Assembly: GCA_010405405.1 (NCBI GenBank)
Contig: MU004234.1
Coordinates: 1,569,563 to 1,633,562, forward strand
Length of the DNA: 64,000 bases
Reading direction: 5' to 3'
DNA from: Microthyrium microscopicum
Lineage: Eukaryota > Ascomycota > Dothideomycetes > Microthyriales > Microthyriaceae
Under the pieces are notes generated by a model. That model ran no database searches. It had not been told where the DNA came from and was given only the letters and a program-made list of their open reading frames with translations. Position 1 is the stretch's first letter, and each line of letters starts with the position of its first letter. Of this stretch, positions 45,873-57,161 are shown one piece after another. The translations under genes and the position numbers were made by a program.

Positions 45873-46741
45873 ATGAGACTTATACCCGCCGTTGCATCTT
45901 TTCTCGCCGTTGGGATGGCCTTTGAAGGGCCATACTGGCCCCCAGGCCAAAACCAATACGGCTATCCCTTAGATGCCAACGACACAGTCATCCAATATCC
46001 ACTCCGCTATCCATCCGGTAAGAAAGACCAAAGCCAATATTTGTGTATTGAGAATGCTGACAGTTTCCTACCAGTTCCACTTATGAAAGAAAACTGCAGG
46101 GCGAAGGAAGTTGCCTCATGCACTCGTGACCAGTAACTTACTCCCACCCCCAAAGACGAAATTCTCTGACATCAGGCTTCCTTAGATATCGAATGGTATT
46201 CAGACAGCACTGGATTGTTGGTGTAGAGGAATACTGTCCCACCAATGATACTACAAATTGTTGGTCCTGGAAGGATTTAGGCTACGAGGGCGAAAAACTC
46301 AAGGACGCTTTAGACGACTCCTGGTGTATGATAACGCAATACAGTTTCCACTGGGGCTGGGGGAGAAGAAAAGAAATGCCACCCTGGGAGCACAGGATAG
46401 CGGCCCCGAGTGGATTCTTCTGGAGCGCGACTTTTCGGGCATCGGTTGGATGCGATACAAAAGATATAAGAAGGCGGATGGACCGTTTTGGAGTACCCCA
46501 GTGAGTCATATTTTCTTTGATGTACCAGTACTATGTCGTACACGGATTGTATCGCACATATCGCGAGACGACACAGTCCTGGTAAAACAAATCGCCAAAG
46601 TTCTCCGAAATTGCTAACTTCAATCTCAGTGAGCGCCATGATGGAGATGTGGTTCTTGGCTTGGAGAATAGTCCTAATCCTTATATTCGGAAGCTTGAAG
46701 CACAACGGAAGAAAGAAGAAGCTGGTAGAAGACATCGGTGA
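45873..46741 (+). CDS. Secreted cysteine-rich effector-like protein
   Basis: Exons 45873-46132, 46186-46500, 46630-46741; 228 aa. The signal peptide MRLIPAVASFLAVGMAF is followed by EGPYWPPGQNQYGYPLDAND and paired cysteines (YLCIENA, MKENCRAKEVASCTR, EEYCPTNDTTNCWSW, SWCM, VGCDTK), about eight in all, then a charged Arg/Lys/Glu-rich C-terminus. The third exon (HERHDGDVVLGLENSPNPYI) is supported by a strong GTGAGT donor at 46501, an AG at 46628-46629 and frame agreement. The overlapping frame around 46330-46500 also looks protein-like but cannot be joined without a stop. No family recognised; a secreted, possibly host-interacting protein is an inference from the signal peptide and cysteines. 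Confidence 0.6.
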
Positions 46742-47446
46742 TTTGCTTTAACTGCTTGTGGCGCTTGTTTGAAGTCTTTCACGATTGATACGTTGAATCC
46801 AGAGCAAATCAGCCAGATCCATTTTGTCTCCTTGCGTGGAGTCGGAGTCAAGGGCACTGACTGGATCCAAAGACATACCAAGAAAGCTCAGAGCGGTTCA
46901 TGGAAGGGCAAAACAATCCTTCTTGTCCAAGTAACGGTGTTCCTACATATCACATGTGTATTCTTGTTCGTCAAGAGTGACCAAGTAGGCAGAAATTAGA
47001 CCTGATGTGACAACGCTGTCTTGATGATCTGCAACTATTTATTACACCATTTCATTTTAGAGAATTCCTATACCGTAAGCATGCTGGACCAGTTTGAGAA
47101 AGTCAATAATGAAGGAGTTGTGATTTGCCCTAGTATTAATCACTAGTACTAACAGTTCTGGATAACAACATGAAGTAGATAGCTAGGTTTTCCTAGACAA
47201 CTGTCCCGGGGAGTGATATGAAATTAGGCAATATAGATTGTAATACAATACATTGGGAAGCGTCTATGCAAACAAACTTTTACCAGCCTGGCTAATGAAT
47301 TTGGCCCAGAATAGGACATGTTCAATATGTTGGACGTTGGATGTGATTGAAGTGGTTAGCAGTTATACTTCCGTCAGAGTATGCGAAATCACCCTTGCTA
47401 TACGCAGATTCACCATATAGGCACTTGGGCTGGTCGAGGAGCCAAC
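46742..47446. other. Gap between convergent genes
   Basis: 705 bp between the 3' ends of the secreted-protein gene and vigilin. AT-rich; no recognised feature. Confidence 0.5.
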
Positions 47447-50400
47447 CTATCCTCTTCGACGGCCACCTTGGCCACCGTTCTGTATGCCGTTCTCCACCGC
47501 CTCGAGAACCAAATCCTTGGCTTTAAGTACACCCTCTTTAGGACCCTTAATCTCAATGGCTTCGCTACCAGATCCTTGCTTTGGTACTTGAATTTGGACG
47601 TTGGTCTGCTTGCGGATGCTATTGATGGTAGAGCCTCCTTGACCAATGACGAACCGGTACATCTTGGGATCGGGAAGGATGAGATAGCCTGTAGATGTTG
47701 GCTTGGAAGCATTGCTGATAGCCTGCTCAATGAGCTTACGGGCTTTGGCCAAATTGTCCTCGTTGCCTCGAAGAACCCAAGGAATATTGCCACCTTCTCC
47801 TTCAGCGACGGCTTCAGGCTCCTGTAGTTCCCAAGAATGCGAATTTTGGACGTCCTCAGGATCATCGGTGATTAATGGCATTGAAGCACCACCACCATTA
47901 GCTCGGCCACGGCTGGCGCCAGCGGTAGAGGATTTGGCTGGTGGTTTCTTGCCAGCATGATCCACTGTGATTCCATGATCATTTCGTAGACGACGAAAGA
48001 TGTTTCCATCGTCAGATACAATGTGATGCAGACCAACTGGCACTTCAATGGTCTCCGAAGCCTGCTCCTTGATAAGGGAATCAATATGAGACTTGACTTT
48101 GGCAACATCTTCTGGCTGTCCCGAAATCTTGACGTTAGCACGTTCAGGCCCCGAGGTATCTGCGCGAGGAATATTGATTTCCACTTTGAAATCTTCCTCC
48201 AACTTTCGGCGAGTAGAACCACCTGGGCCAATCAAATGACGATGCATCTCTGGTGGCACATTCACGGACTCGACAACTTGGCCATCTTTCTCTGACACAA
48301 GGCCACGGATAGCGGTGATAATCTTTTGCACAACAGCCTTTGGACCTTGTATCTTGATGCTAGATTCATTGGATCCCTGTTTGGGGAATGTGACCATGCG
48401 GTTCATCTGCCGACGATCCTCAGGTCCACCAGCATCGAGCACAATCTTTGAAAGCGTAGAGCCGGATGGTCCAATGATAGTCTTGTAGAACTTGGGGTCA
48501 ATCTCCATGGATTCGGAAACCGTGTTGTCAAATTCCTTGGCGCGCTCAAGAAGCAACTTTTTGGCATCCTCGACTTGCTTCTTGGTTCCTTTGAGCTTGA
48601 TCTCTACTCGTGAATTGGCTTCCACCTCTTCTTTCTTAGGCATGTCGATTCGGCACTTAGTTTCGTTCCGTAGACTGTCAAGTTCCCGGCCCCCTGCACC
48701 AATGAGGGATGGCACTTGCTTGGAGGCGACAGCTACAGTGGCCGTGTGCGAGTTATCTTGAACATATTGAAGGAGGTTAAGCAGTTCTTCACGGGCTTCA
48801 TCGGCACCCTTGCGAGGACCCTTAATGACTACGACATCAGGAGCTTGCGTGGGTTGGCCACGGAACGAGCTTTCAGTAGCGGCGTCGGCATCGTCAGCGA
48901 CATGCTGCTGCCGAGGGAAATTGATCCGAACATTGTAACGATCCTGTAGTCGCATGACCTGGCTTCCCTTGGGTCCTTTGAGGTCATAGTGATACTGGGC
49001 GGGAACTTTGATTTGGTGAGTCGCCTCGTCCTCGAGTTTCTTGGCATTCGACAAGATATGTGACTTGCACGCCTCACACTTGGCTTTCGGACCTTTCAAT
49101 TCAATCTTTCCCTCGGTATAGTTGATTTCGATATCGAACTCGTCTTGTAGTTTCTTGATGTTATCTCCCTTTCGACCAATTAAATGACTAGCAAACTTAT
49201 GAGGGTACTCGAATGACATGGTGAAGCCTCGTTCCAGTTCATCCTTTTTCTCTTGTTCTATGAACGCGAGGAGCATGGCATTTAGGGCATCGACTTCAGT
49301 TGCAGGACCGCGAATATGGAACCCAGGGCCAGAAGACTTTGGTGCAGGTTTACCAAAGAGCAGCTGTGGAGGAATTTGGCCTTCTGGTAAGTTGCGTTGT
49401 TCTCGATCCACGTATCGTTGAACCTTTTCATGGTATCTAGCACAAATTAGCGAGTGGAAATTGATGATCTGATTTAGGCTTACTTTGGAGGAGCCTCGAA
49501 ATGTTGAGAGACGACGTTCTTGTTGTTACCAACGATGCTATTCAGGTATTTCAAAGCTGCTTGCACTGACTGTTGATGTTCTTTGATTTCAGCTGCACTT
49601 GGTGGTTGTCGTGGAAGCGAATACTCGGAAGGTGAACCGGGTGCTTCATATACGAGAACCAGTTCTTGGGATTCAGGGTCCTCCAGAGGGAACAAGATGT
49701 GAACTCCATGTTCTCGGCGAATTTGTGGTGCCTGTCGCTGTAGATGATTGTGGTAGAAAGGGTTGACATCCATTGACTGAAATCGAGAAGGTGGATGAGC
49801 GGCAATTAGATTCAAAGCATCGGTTCGCGCGCGCATTCCCTGCTTTCCGTCTTGAGAGAAGATTTGCCAGTTTGCGGGACTATCGCGAGTGACAGGCAGA
49901 ACGATGCTAGCAGCATACTGTCGCTCTAACTCAGCGATTGCTTGACGTTCCCGCAAATATCTTCCGAGATTATGAGCGTGAGCTGGTGGCGCTCTAGCAT
50001 GTTGGCGAGCCACGTCGACATTGCTAACAGCCATACTTGCAGCAACATCCATGACTTTGTTAACTGCACTTTCAATTTTATCTGGTGGTCCGATGATATA
50101 TAGGGTTTCAGTATCGTCATTGGACGGAGGAACGATAACGGAGCAGCCAGTCTCCTCAATGAGATCATGCAGGGCATCACCGTTTTGGCCGACGATGAAT
50201 TGGTGACGTCCACGTTCGATGGGTAGTTGATGAGACGTCAGCTGTCGGCGAAGAGCTTCGACCTGTCTATCGATGCGTTCCCGTGCTTGTTGAGCTGCTT
50301 GACGGTCACCTGAGATGCGAATAGGCAAAGATGGCTGTGGGACAAAGGATGCAGGTTTGCCTTGTGCTTGTGGTTGTGTTGGAGGTGCTCCCGACCAGAC

Positions 50401-51491
50401 ATGATAAGATGGAATGTTAATATTCAAGTCAGCACTACCGCGAAGCTTGTTGAGATTAGCTTCTCTGGCACCGATCAAGAATGGGTAAAACTCCGGTGGA
50501 ATGTCTTTTAGGCTCATGCTCTGGCTCGATGTGCGCTCGTTTATTATTTTTTGGACTTCTCGTCGAGCCATTTCCGCAGAAACAGCATCGCCTTCAACAG
50601 TAATGTCAATGGTAGCATCTTCATCGTCCGCGTTGACTGGTTCGTCCTGCTTGGGGATGTTAATTCGAGCGCCGGTCCGCTTGGTTATGCCTTGGATAGT
50701 CTGGCCCTGCTTTCCAATCAGGAAAGGGCGAACAGCCAAAGGCACCGCGATTTTAATTGATTGCTATCTCTTGTTAGTGGCCATAAGCAATAATAAACAC
50801 TCGTGAAGCTTACCTTTGAGCCAACTTGGTTGGCCACTTCTTTGAGGGCCTGTCGAACCGCATCCTGTGGTCCAGTGCCTTCAAAAATGATTTGTCCACC
50901 GGGCCCTTCTTTGACTACGACTTGAGCTTTGGAACGTTTGTTGATCTCGCGCAGGACCTCCGGAATAGGTTTCTTCAAAAGGTGACGGGGAGTGATTTGC
51001 TGCGGAGCAAAAGCAACTCGTTCTACAGCACGTCCTGGTAGAGAGACATTGCTCAGACCAAAGTTACTAGGAGACGAATTGCCGCCTTGTGCAGGAGCAT
51101 TTCGTGCCCGAGCTTGGCTGGCTTGAGAAGAGCCATTCGTAGGGGTATTGGCGCTTCCATTCAAAGTAGAGGCAGGTTTTCTTGACCATGTGTGAGAAGC
51201 CGCAACAGGGGCCGGCTTAGAGGGTCCAAGTGAAGGGAAGGCTTCTTCGGAGTTGACATTGAGGGGTGCTTTCTTGGGACGGGAGGGTACATCAACGGGA
51301 GGCTTGCCCGTCGGGTCGGAAGAAGACGATGCAGTGACAGGGTCACTCGAGGCGTGTAGTGCGGGAGGGTGTTGTACATCCTCTTCGTCTACAACATCCT
51401 CTACAGTTGGATTGTGGGGCTCGTTGGCGGCATGTCGCATTCGCAACTGTTCGGCAGGGGTCAAATTTGAACCATTTGAAGATGAGGCCAT
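47447..51491 (-). CDS. SCP160: Vigilin-type multi-KH RNA-binding protein (Scp160 family)
   Basis: Exons in transcript order: 51491-50814, 50763-49484, 49436-47447; 1315 aa, near the family's 1200-1300. The N-terminal 150 residues are Ser/Pro/Ala-rich. Then follow about a dozen KH modules. Canonical GxxG loops are visible in GKQG, GQNG, GRKG, GPKG, GAGG, GPSG, GPGG and GQGG; degenerate modules (IGAREANLNKL, VSDDGNIFRRL) are interspersed, as expected for vigilins. The last KH (FVIGQGGSTINSIRKQTN) lies close to the C-terminus, which ends GGQGGRRRG, an RGG-like tail. Vigilins bind polysomes at the ER and affect translation and mRNA localisation. The two introns are 50 and 47 bp. Confidence 0.95.
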
Positions 51492-53775
51492 GGTTGCAGG
51501 ATTGAAACAGGTATGTTCAGTGTTATCGAGGTATAGTCTATAGGTATCGAGCAGCTGGAGTTGACGATGAATTCTATGATTCCCCGGAAGGTAAAGGCGA
51601 ATGGTGTAGAGTAATTTGTTCGGTGGGATATGTTAAGGTTTGTGTTATTTAATTGAAGAACATGATCAGCGCCTTGTGAATGGTGAGCTGGAGGGGAAGT
51701 AGGGAGTAGGAAGGTGAAAGCTTGAGGCTTGAAGCTTGAATCTCGACAATAGCAGTGAAATGGAGCGAAGACTCAGCAAATGATTGCAAAAAGTGTCAAT
51801 TCAATTTGATGAGCGACTTTTGATGTTGGTAGTTGGAAGTAAATGTGGAGTGCCCGAGTGATGAGAGAGCTTGAGGTCTGGTCGGAATTTTGTCGGTGGG
51901 TGAACACTGAAGGGTCAATGGTTTGGATTTGATATGCCAAGGCGCCTTTCCCGACTTGTCCTAGTCCCACGACTCCCACTATTCGAGCCTCTCCCTCTTC
52001 TTTTGAAAGGTACTGTCTTATTATCGACTCTATGTTGTTCAGAACTTTAGAACTGCAGTCTCGTCTTGTTCTATGCACAGCATGGTCGTTGATGGTACTA
52101 CTAACGTATTTGTGTGCTAGTCAGCGGCATCGTTGAGTCTTCGAGTCTTCGAACCTTGCTCCACTTCAAACTTCCTCCATCTCTCCCAAATCCCAATAGA
52201 GTACGTTGGGGCATCACTAGTTCTCAGCAAAACCTTCATACCATGCAACGGCAGCCTGCAAAGCAATCTTGATTTTCATTATCAAAGAGTTCGATGCAAA
52301 CTTGGGATCAATTTATCTACTCCGCAATGGCGGGCGAGCTCTTGTCAAATATCACGTTTGCCATCGCTCATCAACCTCTTTGAAGTCAGCAGACATATCT
52401 GTCTCTCTGGCCTCCAAAGCACCCATTTAGATACTACCTTTTCACTCTTCATGAAAGACGATGTAATAGGACTAACTGCGACTGGCCAACATAACGCTCA
52501 AAAACCTCGGACCTGCATGATTCATTACCCGCCGACCATGTTCAAGGCCTATCGTCACTAACATTTGAACATTGTGCATTGTAGGTCCTGCAGCAATCAA
52601 AACTCTTTTCAAACGTCCTTTCAACAAATTCAATGCTCTTTCAACGTTATCAAGTCTCGATTTTCAAGAATCATCCCGTCCTCGGCTAATTTTGGACGAG
52701 CTCCTTCTCGAAGTGCCATCTCAGCCATTTGTTTCAAACCCGCCAAAAATAATCGCGGAAACAAACACAAGGCTGAATCGGCTTTGAGGAAGAGAGATCC
52801 TCTTTGACTTTTGAAATTAAAGATACTCGGCTCCTTTAGACTATGCCGCAATCATTCTGTTGATCTCAGCCTCCCTTTCGCTAAAATCAGACCTGCAGAT
52901 ATGGTACATGTCTCCCTCAAAAGAAGCCGCAGTCAGCAAATTTCACAGTACGAGATACCGCCAGTCGCGTCAATCTTCTGGAGTTGCTGTGCTGGCAACT
53001 CTGTCGTCTGATTGAAATATTTATAACATTGCTCGTTGTATGCGTTTTTTTAAGGTTCATGCAAAGTGAACTTGATACATGAACATCTGGGGTGCGTTGT
53101 CAATTGTCAACATACTCTACATAATCCCCTTTTTTACGCGCCCAAGAAGATTTGAAGGTCTCGACCATCTCTCACTCACCCCTTGTTGTCTGCCCCCAAA
53201 TCGGTCAAATAAGGCTTGGTCTAACTCGATCAGGAACCCTTCAAGCCCATGCCGTTGGTGGTGAGCTTTGATGCCCGCTCACGATGCATTAACGGCGTTG
53301 TCGCTTGTATCCTATTTTGGCTATCGTCATGCATAGTGGCTTGATGTAATTGAGCGGCGCTCGTGTCGGGCTTTGTCTAGGACTCCACCATTGACCAGCC
53401 TAATCACCAGCTTCGTCAAGAATTAGTTGATAATGACGGGCTGCTCACCTCGTTTCTGGTGTGCCGACTCAACTTCCTTTCCATTCAGGCCCACTCTGCC
53501 AACAACAAACTAATACAACATAATACTTTCCTATCATCCGTCCTTTTCATTTGCTGCTGTAATCCAACTTAATACCTTCCATAATCAGCTCCCACAATCA
53601 GTCTATCGCGGAGTAATATCAGCCCTTTCCAACCTGTGATAAAATGATTTGACTGGACACCATTTTCATCATAAAACCAGACCGCATCCCCTCATCCCTT
53701 CGAGACGCATACAAACGCCAATAGAGTTCACTTTCACGGTTCTCACCAAATACAAAACCTATCACAACCTACATT
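51492..53775. other. Gene-free region, including the vigilin promoter
   Basis: 2.3 kb. Small ORFs at 52133-52561 and 52565-52850 occur on both strands without conserved signature. A C/A-rich leader runs from about 53600 to 53775. Confidence 0.45.
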
Positions 53776-54195
53776 ATGCCACAAGAACAGAATATTTCTG
53801 TGCCGGTCCTGGCCGTTTGCATCGTCCTCACAGCTGTTACGACGGCAGCGATATTTATGGCCATCACATGTTGTACACTACGCTCAAGGAGAAAGCAACA
53901 AGACTGGGAAGCACAACGGGACTCACTTCAGCAACTTAATTCCAACCTCTCCATTCCCAGTACGATCGATCTGCACAAATCATATGCAGGTCCTCCATCG
54001 AAACACAACGCTTCGCCATATACCAAACACTCATCAACATTTCCATCGCCAATTCCTGGAAAATCACTGTCTGTCGAACAAGTACATGAGATAGGCGGCC
54101 CCATAACGCCGAAAGAATTTCCTGGAAGCATATCTTTGCCTGGCAAAGATCATAGGGATACTGTCAACAGCAATGACGCAAAAAACATGCTATAA
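53776..54195 (+). CDS. Small single-pass membrane protein, unknown function
   Basis: 139 aa, single exon. A hydrophobic segment at residues about 8-30 (VPVLAVCIVLTAVTTAAIF) is followed by CC and a basic stretch RSRRKQQ, a type I/III signal-anchor pattern with the rest in the cytosol. The tail is Ser/Pro-rich with SPYTKHSSTFPSPIPGKSLS. The ATG follows ACATT in a long CA-rich leader. No family recognised. The membrane-plus-basic layout and absence of stops support a real gene, but a chance ORF cannot be excluded. Confidence 0.5.
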   Translation: MPQEQNISVPVLAVCIVLTAVTTAAIFMAITCCTLRSRRKQQDWEAQRDSLQQLNSNLSIPSTIDLHKSYAGPPSKHNASPYTKHSSTFPSPIPGKSLSVEQVHEIGGPITPKEFPGSISLPGKDHRDTVNSNDAKNML

Positions 54196-54779
54196 GACTC
54201 AAGATACGGAGACAACACCCGTGGACATCAATAGTTCGAAACAAATTCTCGGAATATAGCATGAAACAAAGCACGAGGCGGAAACATGTTTACCTCTTTT
54301 ACGACTTTTAACGACTTATGATTAGTGTTCTTCATTGAGCCTGCAGTTTCGATGATATAGAACACCTTCTTCAGTTCTAGCCATCATCATATATTACAAA
54401 TTCGCTTCGTCACTATCCAGTTGCTTCTGATCGCGGCTTCTGATATATGTTATCTCTTTTGGGTCTGTCTATGAAAAACAAGAGACGACTTTGTACATTA
54501 GATTACTTCTACATGCTGAGAGTACTTGGTGTTAAATCAAGCAAGCGTCGCACATGCAACTCTTTCATACAAGCTCTTCTGTGTATTTCGTCGTATATGA
54601 TCTTAAACCTGATGTTCCCAAGCGTGAAACTTTGTCAAATCTGTTTCATAGTGACTGCTTATGCGTGTGCTGATTATCTGTGCCTCAGTATGAAATTGAA
54701 AGAGCATAACAAGGTCAAAATATACAGATCACAAACCCCATACCCTCAATTGTCTATCAACCTGCTCATCAACCCCATC
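54196..54779. other. Gap before the pseudogene
   Basis: 584 bp; the 3' region of the small membrane protein. No features recognised. Confidence 0.45.
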
Positions 54780-55990
54780 TCTTCTCTCGGCCACTCCAAC
54801 CTTTTCCAACACGCGAGGCTGTAAGAAGTCACATTGACACAGATTCTTCGTAAACCACCAGATGTCCGCCCACTCCTTTGCCCCTTCGACGTTCGATGGT
54901 TTCGCTACACCCGCCTCCTTCAAGCAGTCGTCAAAGTACTTGACAAGCTCCCAGTGGATCTTCTTGCGCTCTAGGAGGGGATTGGGAAAGGCCGGTAAGA
55001 CGTACGTACGTAGTGTTGCGCTTTCCTTACAGCTGCCGCTGCTGTTAGCTGGTCCCAAGAAGGCGTGAAGTCTACAAGCGAATTGAAATATTCGGAGATT
55101 GGGTGGGCTATGTGAGCAAAGTCTCATTCGAGGACTGCGGTTAGTTGGCGGGTGGTTATGTTGAATAGGAGATTGAACAGAACTTGCGTCAAAGGTCAGT
55201 GGTAAACTCATATATGCTGGTATGGGGTAAACTTATATAGGTCTCCGTGGACATTCTCTGGTTTCATTTGGACGTTAGCGAGCAATGTATGATAGACGCT
55301 CTTTGATTGCTCGTTGGAATGGACACTTGGTACTAGCAGTACTCGCTCTCTCCTGTAATGTCTTGATGAGCTTTGATGTGCCCAAATCATCGGTTTCTGA
55401 TAGCAGTGGACTTTGAGCACGAGCGTTCGCTTTCCAGTCAAGCATACCACGACACAACTCTCTGTACGAATCAAAAGGAAAGACCACCGGCCTCCCAATG
55501 TAATTACCAGCCTCATCAAACCAAACTGCCTAATTGCCTAACAGGCACCTCAGAAGCCTGAAGAGCCTTCACAACTTGCGCAACCTGTTCCGCAACAATC
55601 TTCTGATCCTTCACATCCCATCCATTAAAGCCATCCGAGATATTCTCACCCTCTATGAACTTTATTATCGCCTAGCTAGGAAAACCTACAGTCTTGTCTT
55701 ACTAAGCAAATTATAAGAGTTACTAAGCGCTGTAGAAAGTCTTTATGAGCTTATCAAGTAAGGTTCATAATTGCAATGGAGCTCTGTATCTGGAACTCTT
55801 CATTCAGCCCGGCCTCAGGATTGGTGTGCCAGAATATGAGGCGAGAGCTGCCTTTAGGGATATCATCTGTTCCTAGGCTTCGGCTCTGGGGTTGGAGCTA
55901 TATGGGCTCTTTCAAGGGGGTTTCAAGCTCGATGCGAAATACATCGGTGTTGTTTCCGCTTACTGGAATTATTGATCTTGCCTTGGATGT
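54780..55990 (-). pseudogene. Decayed aminoglycoside-phosphotransferase-like (kinase-fold) gene
   Basis: Blocks of one fungal APH-like protein occur in the right order on the minus strand but in different frames. Near 55980-55750: SGNNTDVFRIELETPL, then an in-frame TAG (likely a former CAG), then SLGTDDIPKGSSRLIFWHTN. Near 55680-55520: FIEGENISDGFNGWDVKDQK and VAEQVAQVVKALQ. Near 55510-55280: FDEAGNYIGRPVVFPFDSYR and ASTASTKCPFQRAIKERLSY. Near 55240: VHGDLYKF, the catalytic HGD loop. Near 55120-55070: DFAHIAHPISEYFNS, the metal-binding Asp loop. Near 54960-54790: WELVKYFDDCLKEAGV and WADIWWFTKNLC. At least two stops and several frameshifts separate them, and no splice model was found that joins them, so it is non-functional. 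The original substrate is unknown; these fungal proteins are rarely true antibiotic kinases. Confidence 0.8.
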
Positions 55991-57161
55991 TTAGCGTGGT
56001 TCAAGTAGCAGTTTGGATCAGACGGCTTACAGCAAAGTTCGTGTCTCTGAGCAGGGAAGTAATGACTTTTGGCACTGGGTTTGCCATGAAGTGCACGTGG
56101 TTTGGAAACAAGCTGGATCTCACGTGTAGATACCAGTATACGTAGCTGTTCTGTTCTCAGCTCCCGTACAGCTGATCTATCAGGTCTCCAAGTACAAGGA
56201 TGCAAGAAGTCAAATCTTCTCGATGCGATGGGAGCGAAGTGCGAAATTGTTAGTAGCGCTCACTGGGGCCATAGGGATCCTAATCCATGGTATGAAGGAC
56301 TGTATCGTGCGGAAATAACACAAAGGATTCTTGGTTTCCCAGATAGAAAAGATCGTAGATTCCTCAGTTAGTTCGCACACGTCACACATTGACCGGAACA
56401 GACAGGTCAGCGAGTACGCTAGAAATGCGTCCGGTGTCGTTGACAATGGTCTCAAACGTGTAGTAAGTCACCGAGAACGGCAAGATATCGAGATTGCTAT
56501 CCTCCCGTGTCAACATGTACATGGCGAAATGCAATTAAATTCATTTTTGACGGGTGTATTCAAGGTAACTAAAAGGAGGGCTTCCAAGTCCGCCATCAGT
56601 CTCCTAGACCCGTCTTGCCAATTTCGTCCACATACATCAATCAAGTCCTATGAGAATTCAGATCTCTCATCCGCAAATCAAACGGTGTGACAGAGTAGAA
56701 AAGGTTTGCCGTTATTCAGGGCGAGCGGTAAAAGAAAAGAGGTTTGTGAGATCTATCGATCAGATGGAGGCGAAAAAGAAGAAATGCGAATTCAAAAAAG
56801 GTTGTCCAACGCCAATTGATGAGGAAGATAATGGAAATGAGACAAAAAAGAAGAAAAAGAGTCCAATCGCTATGCATGAGAAGGATTGTGACGCGTCGCT
56901 CGCCGGTTACTTGTCTGTTGTACATGGTGAAAACCGTGATTTCAATATAGTAAATGTATCGCGCCGGCCAGATGTAATTGATCATTCAAGAGAGGACAAT
57001 CTACGATGTCGTTCAAAAGCAGTTTTCATTCCTGGAGCGTCGGGCTTTACTAGATGTTGGGCGTGAGGAGGCTTTCGCTGGTCTGCGACTGCTTATCAAA
57101 ACCGTTTGTCTTGTAGTGGATCGCCTGCTACATTGGCAAAGTTCTGATATATCTTGATACT
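55991..57161. other. Gene-free region
   Basis: 1.2 kb. An ORF of 138 codons at 56650-57066 (+) is Lys/Arg-rich, AT-biased and without recognisable domain; it is not annotated. The rest shows nothing. Confidence 0.45.

Noticed and set aside
46258-46617. Overlapping frame (SGPEWILLERDFSGIGWMRY) as the true reading of the secreted-protein gene
   Set aside because: It cannot be joined to exon 1 or exon 3 without a stop codon; the chosen frame continues cleanly into exon 3.
52133-52850. ORFs upstream of vigilin on both strands
   Set aside because: They overlap one another, have no conserved motif, and lie where the vigilin promoter is expected.
56650-57066. 138-codon Lys/Arg-rich ORF
   Set aside because: Composition follows the AT-rich DNA, there is no domain or leader, and it sits in the 3' flank of the Zds gene.
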